Shown here: positions 24,786 through 33,709 of the stretch, one piece after another | Numbering within the stretch: the first letter of the stretch is position 1 | How the letters are laid out: every line of letters starts with the position of its first letter | Source of the DNA: CAZKAP01 sp964550895 | GTDB taxonomy: Bacteria; Bacteroidota; Bacteroidia; Flavobacteriales; Flavobacteriaceae | Assembly: GCA_964550895.1 (NCBI GenBank) | Contig: CAZKAP010000004.1 | Location: forward strand, 1-64,000 | DNA length: 64,000 nucleotides | Reading direction: 5' to 3' | Program-made: the position numbers and the translations under genes | The notes under the pieces: generated by a model | What the model saw: only the letters and a program-made list of their open reading frames with translations | The model's database searches: none | What the model was told of the DNA's origin: nothing

Positions 24786-25995
24786 CCAGTGCAATTTCGG
24801 AATAAAAAAGCGCCGAAAAGAACCCGAAAAACAGGATAAAGGCGTTTCGGTTCAGATAGGACTCCGTAAGGCCTCCCAGGATCAGCAATCCCAGTAAAGC
24901 GATATATATGTAATGACGCGCCTTAATCGCTAAGTAGAGTTGGTGACCCAAGGAAAGGATTAAAAAACCGAGTCCGAGAATGCCGGTTCCTAAAGTCATC
25001 TGCAGATAGATATTGTGGGCATTGAACTCGTTTCCGGCAAAATATAGTGGCTCGTATCGGTACTGATGATAGCACAGGTCGAGGTCCTTCATTTCATCTC
25101 CGTATCCGCTGCCCAAAATGGGACGTTTTCCTATGACATGGATGGAGCAATTCCAAATCAGTTCTCTGAAGCTTCTTCCGCCCCAACTATCTTGTATACT
25201 GTACTCATTCTGGTAATTAATTCCCTCAAGGAACTTGGCGCGGAGTTGGGGTATGGACAAGGCTATCGAACTCAGGAGTAAGGAACTCAGGGCCAGAATT
25301 CCAGCTTTCTTCCAATGAAAAACCGCGAAGAAGTATCCGATACACAGCGCGAAAGTTATCAATAGAACCGTCCGGCTACCAAGGAGAATCAGGGCAGTTC
25401 CAAGGACGAACAGGGCCAGCACCAATACCCGGGCTTCAATCATAGGCCTCGCCCGCATTTGAAGCAAGCGATGCAGGGCCAGTAAGAATCCAAAAGAGGC
25501 AAAAATAGAGAAAGTAAGATAATGCAGGTCGATAATTGCGGTTGACAAGGAATTCTGGCTAATCGAAGACCAGCTTAAGGGGGAAACCATAAACCTGGTG
25601 AGCAGGGATAAGAGGAATAATACCGATGTAGAGGCAATAAAGTTATGCGAAATCCTCCTGATAAGGCTATGGTCGACGTGTTTGCGGGCCGTCAGGAGTA
25701 TGAGGAAGAAAACAGTCAGGGACAGGTGCTGCAGCCATTCCCTGATGCTCCAGGACACAGAATCGCTCCAGAATACAGAAAGTCCTTCGAAGAAAACGAA
25801 TCCGTTAATAACCCAAAATAAACCCAGCAGCCTCCCGTTGGGCTGTGGTTTTCTATATACGATAAAGTCAACTGCGGCCAGAGAGGCCAGCATAGCCATG
25901 AGTATATTGGGGAGCGCCGGTCCGAATGGGAGTACCAGGGCGTACACTGGAAGTAGTGTCTTCCATAAACTCGTTACGATCCACTTTTGATTCAC
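24763..25995 (-). CDS. O-antigen ligase/polymerase family membrane protein
   Basis: This 410-residue protein has about 11-12 membrane helices and one large periplasmic loop (about 265-330) containing SFRELIWNCSIHVIGKRPIL, then GSGYGDE and AHNIYLQ. This Wzy_C-type loop is found in O-antigen ligases (WaaL) and some polymerases, which use undecaprenyl-linked glycans at the outer face of the inner membrane. The start is GTG, overlapping the stop of the upstream Wzy-like gene (GTGA). Two such proteins in a row suggest one polymerase and one ligase. Which is which is inference; this one looks more ligase-like. Confidence 0.8.
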   Translation of the reverse strand: MNQKWIVTSLWKTLLPVYALVLPFGPALPNILMAMLASLAAVDFIVYRKPQPNGRLLGLFWVINGFVFFEGLSVFWSDSVSWSIREWLQHLSLTVFFLILLTARKHVDHSLIRRISHNFIASTSVLFLLSLLTRFMVSPLSWSSISQNSLSTAIIDLHYLTFSIFASFGFLLALHRLLQMRARPMIEARVLVLALFVLGTALILLGSRTVLLITFALCIGYFFAVFHWKKAGILALSSLLLSSIALSIPQLRAKFLEGINYQNEYSIQDSWGGRSFRELIWNCSIHVIGKRPILGSGYGDEMKDLDLCYHQYRYEPLYFAGNEFNAHNIYLQMTLGTGILGLGFLILSLGHQLYLAIKARHYIYIALLGLLILGGLTESYLNRNAFILFFGFFSALFYSEIALDEDTSAT

Positions 25996-27338
25996 GTCAG
26001 GGTGTTTTCCTCTAGTTTGGCCCGATTGTCCATTTCAGCCATTTTAAACATCAGTGCAATGGGCATAATTACCTCAGGGTATTCGAGGTAGTTCTGAACA
26101 AGGAGAATCATGAGCAGGTAGATCGAAAGGAATCTCAGAAATTCAGCATGACTTCCAGCAGATTGACGGCGGATCTTGCCTGCCCTTGAGAAAATCAGCA
26201 GCAGAAAGCCCGCCCCCGCAATTATGCCGTATTCCATGATCACGGCCAGAACGGACGAGAACGTCTGATTCCTGGTTCCATCGTTATACGGGCGCTTGAG
26301 GAGTTCCCAGTTGAGCAGGGGAAAAACGTCTTCGCTATGGTATCGCGTCCGGTAACGGTAATTGTATTTGAGATACTCGTTCTGAACAAAGTCGCCGTTG
26401 AAGTAAAAAGCAACCCGTGAATTATAGCCCCCGGGCGAAGCCCCGAGAAGCAGGACTTTGGGACTATGGAGCAGCCGGTTGACAGAACCGTACACAAAAG
26501 TGATAAATCGAGGGACCTGAGTCACCTTGAATGCCTCGGCCTCAGCCTTTTCTGCTTCGTAATCGTATGCCTCAAACACCTGAAAAGCCTCGGAGAGGTT
26601 CTTTTCGATGTAATTGAAGTTCTTGGCATTCGTGGTAGCGATAATAAGGCCTACGGCAACTACACCCAGTATGCCGACGATGAACTGCCGGAAATACCTG
26701 AGAAGGTTGGAAAAGTACATGATCCCTAATGTTGCCAGCAAAACCATGAGTCCGAGTCCATAAAACCCCATAATCCCACTAAAAAGAAAGAAGAAGAACA
26801 GTCTCGTCCTCCGATTGTAGACGGCGTACAGAGCATAGGTCATGTTGATGATAGACAGGCTGTGCGAGCCGAAGCCCGCCTTTCCATAAAAACCCGTAAA
26901 GGAATCCTCCTGATTGGCTACCGAGGGATCGATCAGGAAGAAATAGTAGATGAAGGCCGAAATATTGACAGCGATCAGCACATAGCCCGTAATCTTCATG
27001 AATTGGTCTAAATGAAATGAACTCCGCGGGGAAAGCGGGCCGCTGACCGAACGAATGATGAGGAAAGTCGGTAGCAAGAGATAGATAGAAAACAAGTAAT
27101 TCGGCCAGTGTATACCTTCGCTGAGTGCGGATGTGAGCCCGAGAAGGCAAAAGACCGCGATAAATATCAGGTCGGAAAGGGAAATGCGCTGCCGGAACAC
27201 AAAAAGTACCACAAACACGAGTGGAAGGTACACCAGTAACAGAAAGTTTCTCAAAAACAAGAAGCACAACAGGGCGATGAATATGGCTAAAAAAGCCACC
27301 GCCTGCTTGCGCTTTATGGTAACCCCAATTTCCCGCAT
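25992..27338 (-). CDS. Wzy-like O-antigen/exopolysaccharide polymerase
   Basis: A 448-residue polytopic protein with about 12 membrane helices and a large hydrophilic loop near residues 250-350 (for example ASPGGYNSRVAFYFNGDF). The amino acid sequence is poorly conserved, as usual for polymerases, and the topology is the main evidence. It probably joins repeat units on undecaprenyl diphosphate in the periplasm. It starts one base after the sulfotransferase stop and overlaps the ligase-like gene by four bases. Other polytopic families are possible, but position in the locus makes polymerase the likeliest role. Confidence 0.7.
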   Translation of the reverse strand: MREIGVTIKRKQAVAFLAIFIALLCFLFLRNFLLLVYLPLVFVVLFVFRQRISLSDLIFIAVFCLLGLTSALSEGIHWPNYLFSIYLLLPTFLIIRSVSGPLSPRSSFHLDQFMKITGYVLIAVNISAFIYYFFLIDPSVANQEDSFTGFYGKAGFGSHSLSIINMTYALYAVYNRRTRLFFFFLFSGIMGFYGLGLMVLLATLGIMYFSNLLRYFRQFIVGILGVVAVGLIIATTNAKNFNYIEKNLSEAFQVFEAYDYEAEKAEAEAFKVTQVPRFITFVYGSVNRLLHSPKVLLLGASPGGYNSRVAFYFNGDFVQNEYLKYNYRYRTRYHSEDVFPLLNWELLKRPYNDGTRNQTFSSVLAVIMEYGIIAGAGFLLLIFSRAGKIRRQSAGSHAEFLRFLSIYLLMILLVQNYLEYPEVIMPIALMFKMAEMDNRAKLEENTLT

Positions 27339-27339
27339 A

Positions 27340-28188
27340 CTACCAGGTATCCGATTCTTCGTATCCCAACTGATTCAGCAGATCGCCATTCAGGATCTTG
27401 AATTGCTTTTTCTCTTCCTCTCCAAAATAATTCTTCCAGTCACCACTGATTCCCTTCCTGAGGAAACTCTTGGTGTCTTCCTGTCCCTTTTTTCGACGGG
27501 CCTGGTTTTCGAAGGAAAACTTATCCACAATTGCGCCCAGCCTGTCTTCGTCCACTTCAAGCCGGAAAAAATCCTTTAGCATCTTTCTCATCGTTCCACG
27601 GGTATCGGCCAACAGGTCTTCGTATCTTACCATATAAATGTTGTCTCTTTTTGAAGGGTCTTTGAGCCTGTTAAGCCATTCCTTGTTATAGGTGTACCAG
27701 TTGCCCATATAGGTAAAGTGCTGAAGTTTACTTGGGTGGTGGTGGTAGGTGTATTCGAGGAAATGACCCAGGTTTGCCCTGACGTCCTCGAAATCTTCAT
27801 AATTCGTCTTGTTCCTGTGATAAACCACATCCTTTGGGTTCAGTTTATTCTTATCGTTCCATATCAGCTGGTGGTGATACAGGGAAACCAGTACATCCCG
27901 CCCATCCCTGACCAGAAACACAATCTTTTTGTTCTGGTCAATCGCCCACCTGGGTAGATAGTGACCGTGAAACAGGGCCCTTCTGAAACTTGGGAACCTA
28001 TTCCTGGGGAAAGGAATCTCCAGATAGTTCGAGATGAGTTGCCCAAGCCATGTACCTCCGGACTTGGGATACTCAACGAGCAATACGGAATCATTCCATC
28101 GGGTCAGTGTGTTGATTAGCAGTAGTCGGGTGGCATGCTCCAATTTCGACTGGATCGTTTTCAGTATCATACGATTTGCTTTTTCCAT
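27340..28188 (-). CDS. Sulfotransferase (sulfotransfer_1 type)
   Basis: A 282-residue cytosolic-type sulfotransferase using PAPS (3'-phosphoadenosine 5'-phosphosulfate). The 5'-phosphosulfate loop is YPKSGGTWLGQL, with the PKSGGTW core at 41-47. The 3'-phosphate site is FLVRDGRDVLVSLYHH (Arg94, Ser102). The C-terminal part has YMVRYEDLLAD and a basic RRKKGQ stretch close to the RKGxxGDWKNYF block, here LRKGISGDWKNYF. All key PAPS features are intact. Its start lies 22 bases inside the preceding sulfotransferase gene. The likely acceptor is a sugar hydroxyl or lipid-linked oligosaccharide of this locus, by inference. Confidence 0.9.
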   Translation of the reverse strand: MEKANRMILKTIQSKLEHATRLLLINTLTRWNDSVLLVEYPKSGGTWLGQLISNYLEIPFPRNRFPSFRRALFHGHYLPRWAIDQNKKIVFLVRDGRDVLVSLYHHQLIWNDKNKLNPKDVVYHRNKTNYEDFEDVRANLGHFLEYTYHHHPSKLQHFTYMGNWYTYNKEWLNRLKDPSKRDNIYMVRYEDLLADTRGTMRKMLKDFFRLEVDEDRLGAIVDKFSFENQARRKKGQEDTKSFLRKGISGDWKNYFGEEEKKQFKILNGDLLNQLGYEESDTW

Positions 28189-29075
28189 GCTTTGAGGTCC
28201 ATAGATAGCAACTTTTCCAGATTCTCGAGATCCTCACTGAAAAAGGAATATAAGTATTCAGCTTCTGCGGGACTCAGGGTTTCTTTTTCCGCTGGCCCCC
28301 CCTTTCTGGTGATCAGGTTCAGAAAAAAAATCTTCAGCCGGTATTTACGATCATGAGGCAAAACCGGATCCAGGATATTCTTCAGGAACCACCTCTTAGC
28401 TTTCGAATCGTTGTATATCATGTCGCGTATCAGTGGGTATCTGAGCGAACCTGTTGGGTTGAGTTTGCGCAGGTCAGGTTCAAAATCCTTATCGACACCC
28501 AGAAAACCATAAACCTCTTTAATGGATCGCAGGGGTTCCTTCTTAATTTGCTCGTAAAGGAGCACAAGAACCTTATCCCTGTCAAAGTGTTTGAAAACAT
28601 TGGTTAACTGTCTATAGTAAAGCCCATGATGGGCATAGGTACACTCGGTAATGACTTTCAGGTTATTGCTCTTCAGCCTTTCGGATTCGTCCTTAATCGC
28701 ATCCAGAAGGGGTTTGCTTTCCAGGTTGCGCTTCCTGGCAAACTGATAGGAAGAAAAGGCCCGATCTACAGGGTTTCTCAGAATTACTATTAGCCTGGAC
28801 CCAGGGTTATACTCCGAAATTCGCTGAAGTGCACTATCGAAAAACATATAATGTGCACAGCCGTTAACCACGATCTCCTCGCCTCTGTAAGCGGATTCGT
28901 AAACCCTTGAAAGCCAGCCATATCCTTTAGAGTACAAGGTGTCGTCTATGAAAAAGGGCGTGTCTTTCATCGATGTAGGCCCGCAGACATCAGGGTGCTG
29001 AGCCATCCAGTCATATACCGAAGTGGTAGCAGACTTTTGTGCACCGATAAGAAAGACGTTTGCCTTGATATCCAT
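28167..29075 (-). CDS. Sulfotransferase (heparan-sulfate-sulfotransferase-like)
   Basis: A 302-residue sulfotransferase of the NDST/HS-type group. The phosphosulfate loop is FLIGAQKSATTSVYDW (GAQKSATTS at 11-19), and the 3'-phosphate site is LIVILRNPVDRAFSSY (Arg100, Ser108/109). It lacks the KxGxxGDWK ending of its neighbour, so the two are from different subfamilies and not a recent duplication. Carbohydrate sulfotransferases of heparan type share this architecture. It overlaps the next sulfotransferase by 22 bases. Base composition is visibly lower in G+C than flanking housekeeping genes, consistent with horizontal acquisition of this locus. Confidence 0.9.
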   Translation of the reverse strand: MDIKANVFLIGAQKSATTSVYDWMAQHPDVCGPTSMKDTPFFIDDTLYSKGYGWLSRVYESAYRGEEIVVNGCAHYMFFDSALQRISEYNPGSRLIVILRNPVDRAFSSYQFARKRNLESKPLLDAIKDESERLKSNNLKVITECTYAHHGLYYRQLTNVFKHFDRDKVLVLLYEQIKKEPLRSIKEVYGFLGVDKDFEPDLRKLNPTGSLRYPLIRDMIYNDSKAKRWFLKNILDPVLPHDRKYRLKIFFLNLITRKGGPAEKETLSPAEAEYLYSFFSEDLENLEKLLSMDLKAWKKQIV

Positions 29076-29083
29076 ATTTTAGA

Positions 29084-30457
29084 TTATAGTGAATTATAAC
29101 TCCTCGAAAATCGCAAGTACGAATGTAAACCAAGCCTGCGGTACACCAGGACCGACCCCGCAAGATTCCAAATTACGAGACTGACGCTTGTCGCGAATGC
29201 CACACCAAGAGCGCCGTACTTCCCCACCATCAGAAAACTGAGTCCCAAATTGAAAATAAGACCCAGTAACAAGATACCGAGGTAATCCCGTTGATGACCC
29301 GTCATCTGCAAAATTGTCCCCACAGACCCAAACAGGCAGTTGAATAGCTGACCTGCCCCAATCAGCGCAAGTAGACTCGTTGAGCCCACATACTCCTCAC
29401 CAAAAATGCCCAGGAAAAAATTTCCCAGCAACATGAGAAAGACATAGGAGAACACGGCGATAACGCTGCTGATTCGCGTGGAAAACGCAATGAGTTTCTG
29501 CAGTTCGGCTTTGCGTGAACCATAAAAGAATTGTGAGATCTTTGGCGCCAATATCGAATTTATGGCTTCCAGATTAAACCCGATCAGGAGACCGAGCTTC
29601 GCGACAACATCATAGGTGCCTACCTCAGCTGCAGGCCGATAGGCTCCCAGTACCAGGCGGTCCGACCAGGTCAGCAAAATGAAAACAACGGAAGAAAAGA
29701 GTATGGGCTGGGACTGCCGCTGAAACCTCCGGAAGACTATTCGGGGCTTCCTCAACGATGGCTTGTAACCCAGCTTTGGGAGCAAGGCCAGGGCCGCGAG
29801 GAAAAGAACGGTTATGGCGATAAAATGAGCCTTCATTGCATCAATTCCATGTTCGGCCCCTAGTAGGAGCAGGGCTCCCAACACCAGAAAACTGAGCAAA
29901 AACCGTCCGAATGCATTGAAAAAAGCGAAGAGGGTATTCCGCCTGAGGCCACGGAAGAAGCCCGAGATGATGAGCATTAACGACCAGAAAGGGAAGGTGA
30001 TTCCTGACCAGAACAGATAGTCGGCAAGTTCAGGTTCTTTGAAAACATGAATCGCAATAGGGTCCCGTAAGTATACGACAAGCAATGAGAGTAAAAGGGT
30101 GAATCCTCCACCAAGAAGCAACATTCGGTATAAATGTCCCTGAAGATCCTCTTTTGAATGCTGACCAGAGGATACATAACGCGTGAAAGTCACATCCCAT
30201 CCCAGCTTTCCAATAACCGAAAATACCATGAAAAAGGAAAGGCTAAGGGCGATATATCCGTATATCTCGCCTCCAAAGTTCCGCGTGATGAGAATCGTAA
30301 ACAGGTACCCCAACAATAACCCAAGAACTCGAAGGACAACAAAGACCCCGGACTTGCTCAGTAGCTCTTTTCTGTCCTGATCCTGTGCAAGGAGCTTTTT
30401 AATACTGTCCTTCAAATCATCCGATTTAGTCGTTCCCAGTTTAGTATAGCTGCACAC
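29084..30457 (-). CDS. Wzx-type oligosaccharide flippase of the sulfated-glycan locus
   Basis: A 457-residue MOP-superfamily flippase with about 14 hydrophobic segments, preceded by a hydrophilic N-terminal stretch of about 30 residues. It would move the finished lipid-linked repeat unit across the inner membrane for the Wzy-like polymerase. The frame opens at GTG 30457, overlapping the lipoprotein gene by 17 bases; no ATG occurs before the first helix, and an internal TTG near residue 15 is another option. It is about the same length as the flippase at the left edge of the window but clearly different in sequence. Confidence 0.87.
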   Translation of the reverse strand: MCSYTKLGTTKSDDLKDSIKKLLAQDQDRKELLSKSGVFVVLRVLGLLLGYLFTILITRNFGGEIYGYIALSLSFFMVFSVIGKLGWDVTFTRYVSSGQHSKEDLQGHLYRMLLLGGGFTLLLSLLVVYLRDPIAIHVFKEPELADYLFWSGITFPFWSLMLIISGFFRGLRRNTLFAFFNAFGRFLLSFLVLGALLLLGAEHGIDAMKAHFIAITVLFLAALALLPKLGYKPSLRKPRIVFRRFQRQSQPILFSSVVFILLTWSDRLVLGAYRPAAEVGTYDVVAKLGLLIGFNLEAINSILAPKISQFFYGSRKAELQKLIAFSTRISSVIAVFSYVFLMLLGNFFLGIFGEEYVGSTSLLALIGAGQLFNCLFGSVGTILQMTGHQRDYLGILLLGLIFNLGLSFLMVGKYGALGVAFATSVSLVIWNLAGSVLVYRRLGLHSYLRFSRSYNSL

Positions 30458-30914
30458 TATCCAGCTTCAGCGTAAAGAGCCTCTCCCCGGCCCCGTCAAT
30501 TAAACCGTATCGTAACTTTCTGTAAAACGCATGATGAGTCGCAAAAGTTCGGGAGTAGACCAGCAAGCCCTCTTCCATGCGTATTTGGTTGGTTCCCAAA
30601 GGGGTGAAGCCGCCATCAGCTTCCGTGGTATTTTCTGGGTAGGCATGTATAAAGAACCGATGATTCTTCCCGTATTTTTCTGGATACTGCGTGACTAAAT
30701 ATATATCGAAGCGACATTCAGCGTCTTCAAACCTAACGGCTCTGAAGTCTAAAATGTTCAGACCCAAGGTATCATTGATATACTCGTAATCCAGAATGCT
30801 TAGTCCTTCTTTTTCAAGTCGTGCATAGGCCCCCCTGCCCTCACTATACCGGCTGCCTCCAGTGCATGAGAAAAGTCCTAAAAGTAAAAGGGAACAGAAA
30901 ATCGAATTACGCAT
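30441..30914 (-). CDS. Lipoprotein of the polysaccharide locus, function unknown
   Basis: A 157-residue lipoprotein. The signal peptide ends in LFSC with Cys17 as acylation site. The mature region (about 140 residues) has no recognised motif and reads as a compact periplasmic or outer-membrane domain with many aromatic residues. It lies between the Wzz-like gene and the flippase in the same orientation and overlaps the flippase start. The position suggests it belongs to glycan assembly or export, but it does not resemble Wza/OPX export lipoproteins. Confidence 0.7.
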   Translation of the reverse strand: MRNSIFCSLLLLGLFSCTGGSRYSEGRGAYARLEKEGLSILDYEYINDTLGLNILDFRAVRFEDAECRFDIYLVTQYPEKYGKNHRFFIHAYPENTTEADGGFTPLGTNQIRMEEGLLVYSRTFATHHAFYRKLRYGLIDGAGERLFTLKLDSVQLY

Positions 30915-30949
30915 GGGAATCTAGACATTGGGGCCTTTAAATACGCAGG

Positions 30950-31951
30950 CTACTCGCCCTCGAGCCGTACTACCTGGCGATTCAGCCCCTTCAACAAATG
31001 GAACACCAGAAAAAGCCCTACCAGAATAATTGGGGCTAAAAAATAATTGGTGAAGTAAATAGGCTTTTCTAGTTTCCTGATCCGGCCCGGATGGATCACC
31101 GTTATTGGGGCATCCCGGCGTTCTAGTTCGATACGTTTATTCTCCGTGTTTCCAATGAGATCATTCTTTAACCTGAGCAGTCCGGTGATGTCCAACTGTT
31201 CTTCCTGCTCCAGAACGAAACGGCCTGTATCAACTTGCTTATCCCGGCTTATTTTATCTGTATAACCAGCAATAAGCTCATCGATTTGTTCAATGAGCTT
31301 CTCGTTGGTTGCGATTCGGGAGCGGGCGTTTTCGTTGAATGCGACCACGAGCTCCCTGTAGTAGTCATTGGCGTTTATGTACTCCAGAATTCGTCTGACC
31401 TGATCTCCGGCAGCCTCATCCGAAGACTTCAGTCGAAAATGCAGTCGGTGATGCAGCGAACTCTTTTTGGATATTTCCGCCTTGACCAAGTCGAGTATAA
31501 ACTGCTCATCCTTAAACCGTTCGAGCATGTTCATAAACTTGAGATCCTCTTCGAGTTCTGCCTTCGTGGGTTTCACTCCTATGGACTCGGACTCCACGCT
31601 GATGACGAGCAATTTCTGCGAAGATATCCCCAAACTGCTCAGGAAAATGGAGTCTTTGGTTTTCAGGTTCTGATTGATCTCCGTGACCTTATCCGTCAGA
31701 TAGGCCTCGCTATCCAGATTAGGGCGGACGATAACTTCCTGTTCGTATTGAAGACCCAGCAAAAATCTCAATCCTACTCCTATCGCTACCCCAAGTGTAA
31801 TAAGAGCTATCAGAATCCGAATATTTCTGTAGAAAAAGCTATATCCCCTAAGAAGATAAGTCCCTATGCCGTGAAAGAAGGAAAGAATCAGTGTGAGAAT
31901 CTGCCCCAAATCCACTTCATCGGCCTGTTGCCTTTTCTGTTCTTCTGCCAT
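30950..31951 (-). CDS. Wzz-like chain-length determinant protein
   Basis: A 333-residue protein with the polysaccharide co-polymerase layout: a cytoplasmic N-terminus, a membrane helix at about 45-65 (NIRILIALITLGVAIGVGL), a long charged and helical periplasmic region (70-295), and a second membrane helix at about 302-322 (YFLAPIILVGLFLVFHLL). No C-terminal tyrosine kinase domain is present, so it is closer to Wzz than to Wzc. Such proteins set the modal length of Wzy-made polymers. It is the first glycan-specific gene downstream of DUF6909 (gap of 9 bases). Confidence 0.72.
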   Translation of the reverse strand: MAEEQKRQQADEVDLGQILTLILSFFHGIGTYLLRGYSFFYRNIRILIALITLGVAIGVGLRFLLGLQYEQEVIVRPNLDSEAYLTDKVTEINQNLKTKDSIFLSSLGISSQKLLVISVESESIGVKPTKAELEEDLKFMNMLERFKDEQFILDLVKAEISKKSSLHHRLHFRLKSSDEAAGDQVRRILEYINANDYYRELVVAFNENARSRIATNEKLIEQIDELIAGYTDKISRDKQVDTGRFVLEQEEQLDITGLLRLKNDLIGNTENKRIELERRDAPITVIHPGRIRKLEKPIYFTNYFLAPIILVGLFLVFHLLKGLNRQVVRLEGE

Positions 31952-31960
31952 AACCCGTTA

Positions 31961-33709
31961 CTAAGAACTAAATATCTGTTTCAAAATTCGGTCCGTTATC
32001 AAATACGTCGGTTTTACCCCGGTGGTTCCCAGTCCGCCGGATGCCAGCGTACTTCCCGTTTCCAGCGGGTTGTCCGAAGCGTAGTAGGCATACCGGAGCA
32101 CTACATCCGGGCGGATATTCTTCCGGATTCTGGCCGCGGCCTGTATGGCCTTCTGGTAGTGCACCCCCTCCATTTCCAGGCCGATGACGTCCCAGGTGGA
32201 TTCGTGGAAAAACCTCAGTAAATCTTTGTTCTGCAGCGAAGTCCCCAAAACGGTTACCATGCTGCCTTCTACTACATTGAGCCCCATTCCCTCGAAATCC
32301 TGTGCCCTGAGAGCATTGTCGAACGGGTAATTGTCGGCTGTGCCTTCGAATATATGTGCACTCGGGATCATCAGGTCCCCCTTGCCTCCCTGCAGTATGC
32401 CTGCCTTTCCCATGATCGAAATGGAACAGACGTTCAGGTAATGCTTCCCGGATTCGGTCACATATGGCTTCAGGAGCTCGTCCATAGTCTCATAGGCCTG
32501 CTCCCCGAATGCGTAATCCATTACAAATATAACCGGTTTGCCAGCGTCAGAATTTCCGTCGGAAACCTCATATGAACAGTTTTTATTAACAATTCGGGCG
32601 GTGTCGAAGAGCTGAACATCGATATTCGCCCCCGAGGTATCGTCCACTTCGACCATGCCGTTTTTCAGGGCAAATTCCCTGACGATCTGCCGAACATCCT
32701 CATTCTCTTCCCGGCTGAGTTCTTCATAGATCTCCAGTTCTTCCTCGGTATCGGGAAAGCGATCAGACAATGCGGGCCGGGCAAAGAGGGAATTCATTAC
32801 GCTGTGCATGTTGGCGCTGATAATATGCAGGGGCCTGTCGATCCATCCGTTCTTCAGTATCACTTCCTTGATATCCGAGGCCCAGCGCTCCCCGTGTACA
32901 TGATGACCCAGACGTTCCCGGAGCAGTGGACTGAATTTGATGGTCCGCTTGGCACCTTCGTCTTCTTCTTCTATGGCCAGCCTGCCCAGTTCGTAGATGA
33001 TTGTCAGCAGCCGGTCCGGTTCCCCGGGGGTGGCAAAACGCTCGCTGGCTTCCCGCACCTCCCTGTAGGTCCTGCCAAGCAATTGAGCCGCATGCACATA
33101 GGCCACTTCCCGCTGAGACTCCTTGGGTTTCTTACTGTTGAGGTACAGTCGGAGTTTTTCCCAGTCCCGAACCGTCGAACGCCCCTCAGGGCTATAGGCC
33201 CGTGCACAGATCTTCTCCGATTCGATAAAGAGGAAGGTCAGGTGTGTCAGAATGTCATAGATATCGGAGCGTCCACGGGTAATCTCGATATTCATCTGCT
33301 TGTCGTCTATGCGATAGCAGTTACGCCGGCGCTTGGGGGGTACTATGGGCTCCAGGTGAGAATCCGAATATCCCTCGTCTGAGGTGAGATTAATGTACTG
33401 GCAGCTCTCGATCCCCCGGGGTAGGCGTTCCATTACATAGGCGAGGCCGTGAAGTTCCGCCTTCTCTTCGGCTATGGAGCCGTAAATCTCAGGGCGGAGG
33501 GTTAAGAGGGCGTTCTTGAGCGCCTGCCCGGAGACCCCCGAAGGCTTGTAGAAGCCCCGATTCAATAAGTGCCGCATGGTAATGTAGAGGCGCTCTATAG
33601 CATTGGTCGATTCCTGGGCACGGGTCGTTCCTGCGATTTGTAGTATCAGGCTCACTTCAGGCTGTTTTGTCTGGACGGTATTCCGTCGGGATTGCTTGCT
33701 AGTTATCAA
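31961..33709 (-). CDS. DUF6909 family protein with nucleoside-phosphorylase-like C-terminal region
   Basis: A 582-residue cytosolic protein, probably DUF6909. The N-terminal half (about 30-330) is helical and unrecognised. The C-terminal part (about 380-580) has features resembling the purine nucleoside phosphorylase/MTA nucleosidase fold: GKAGILQGGKGDLMIP-like strand-turn segments and IGLEMEGVHYQKAI, comparable to the EMEG/DMEG nucleoside-binding motif (Glu512-Gly515). This fold suggestion is inference from motif likeness. The start is uncertain: TTG at 33709, overlapping the GH3 stop (TTGA), or GTG at 33655. No ATG occurs before the conserved RLYITMRHLLNRGFYKPSG block. Confidence 0.65.
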   Translation of the reverse strand: MITSKQSRRNTVQTKQPEVSLILQIAGTTRAQESTNAIERLYITMRHLLNRGFYKPSGVSGQALKNALLTLRPEIYGSIAEEKAELHGLAYVMERLPRGIESCQYINLTSDEGYSDSHLEPIVPPKRRRNCYRIDDKQMNIEITRGRSDIYDILTHLTFLFIESEKICARAYSPEGRSTVRDWEKLRLYLNSKKPKESQREVAYVHAAQLLGRTYREVREASERFATPGEPDRLLTIIYELGRLAIEEEDEGAKRTIKFSPLLRERLGHHVHGERWASDIKEVILKNGWIDRPLHIISANMHSVMNSLFARPALSDRFPDTEEELEIYEELSREENEDVRQIVREFALKNGMVEVDDTSGANIDVQLFDTARIVNKNCSYEVSDGNSDAGKPVIFVMDYAFGEQAYETMDELLKPYVTESGKHYLNVCSISIMGKAGILQGGKGDLMIPSAHIFEGTADNYPFDNALRAQDFEGMGLNVVEGSMVTVLGTSLQNKDLLRFFHESTWDVIGLEMEGVHYQKAIQAAARIRKNIRPDVVLRYAYYASDNPLETGSTLASGGLGTTGVKPTYLITDRILKQIFSS

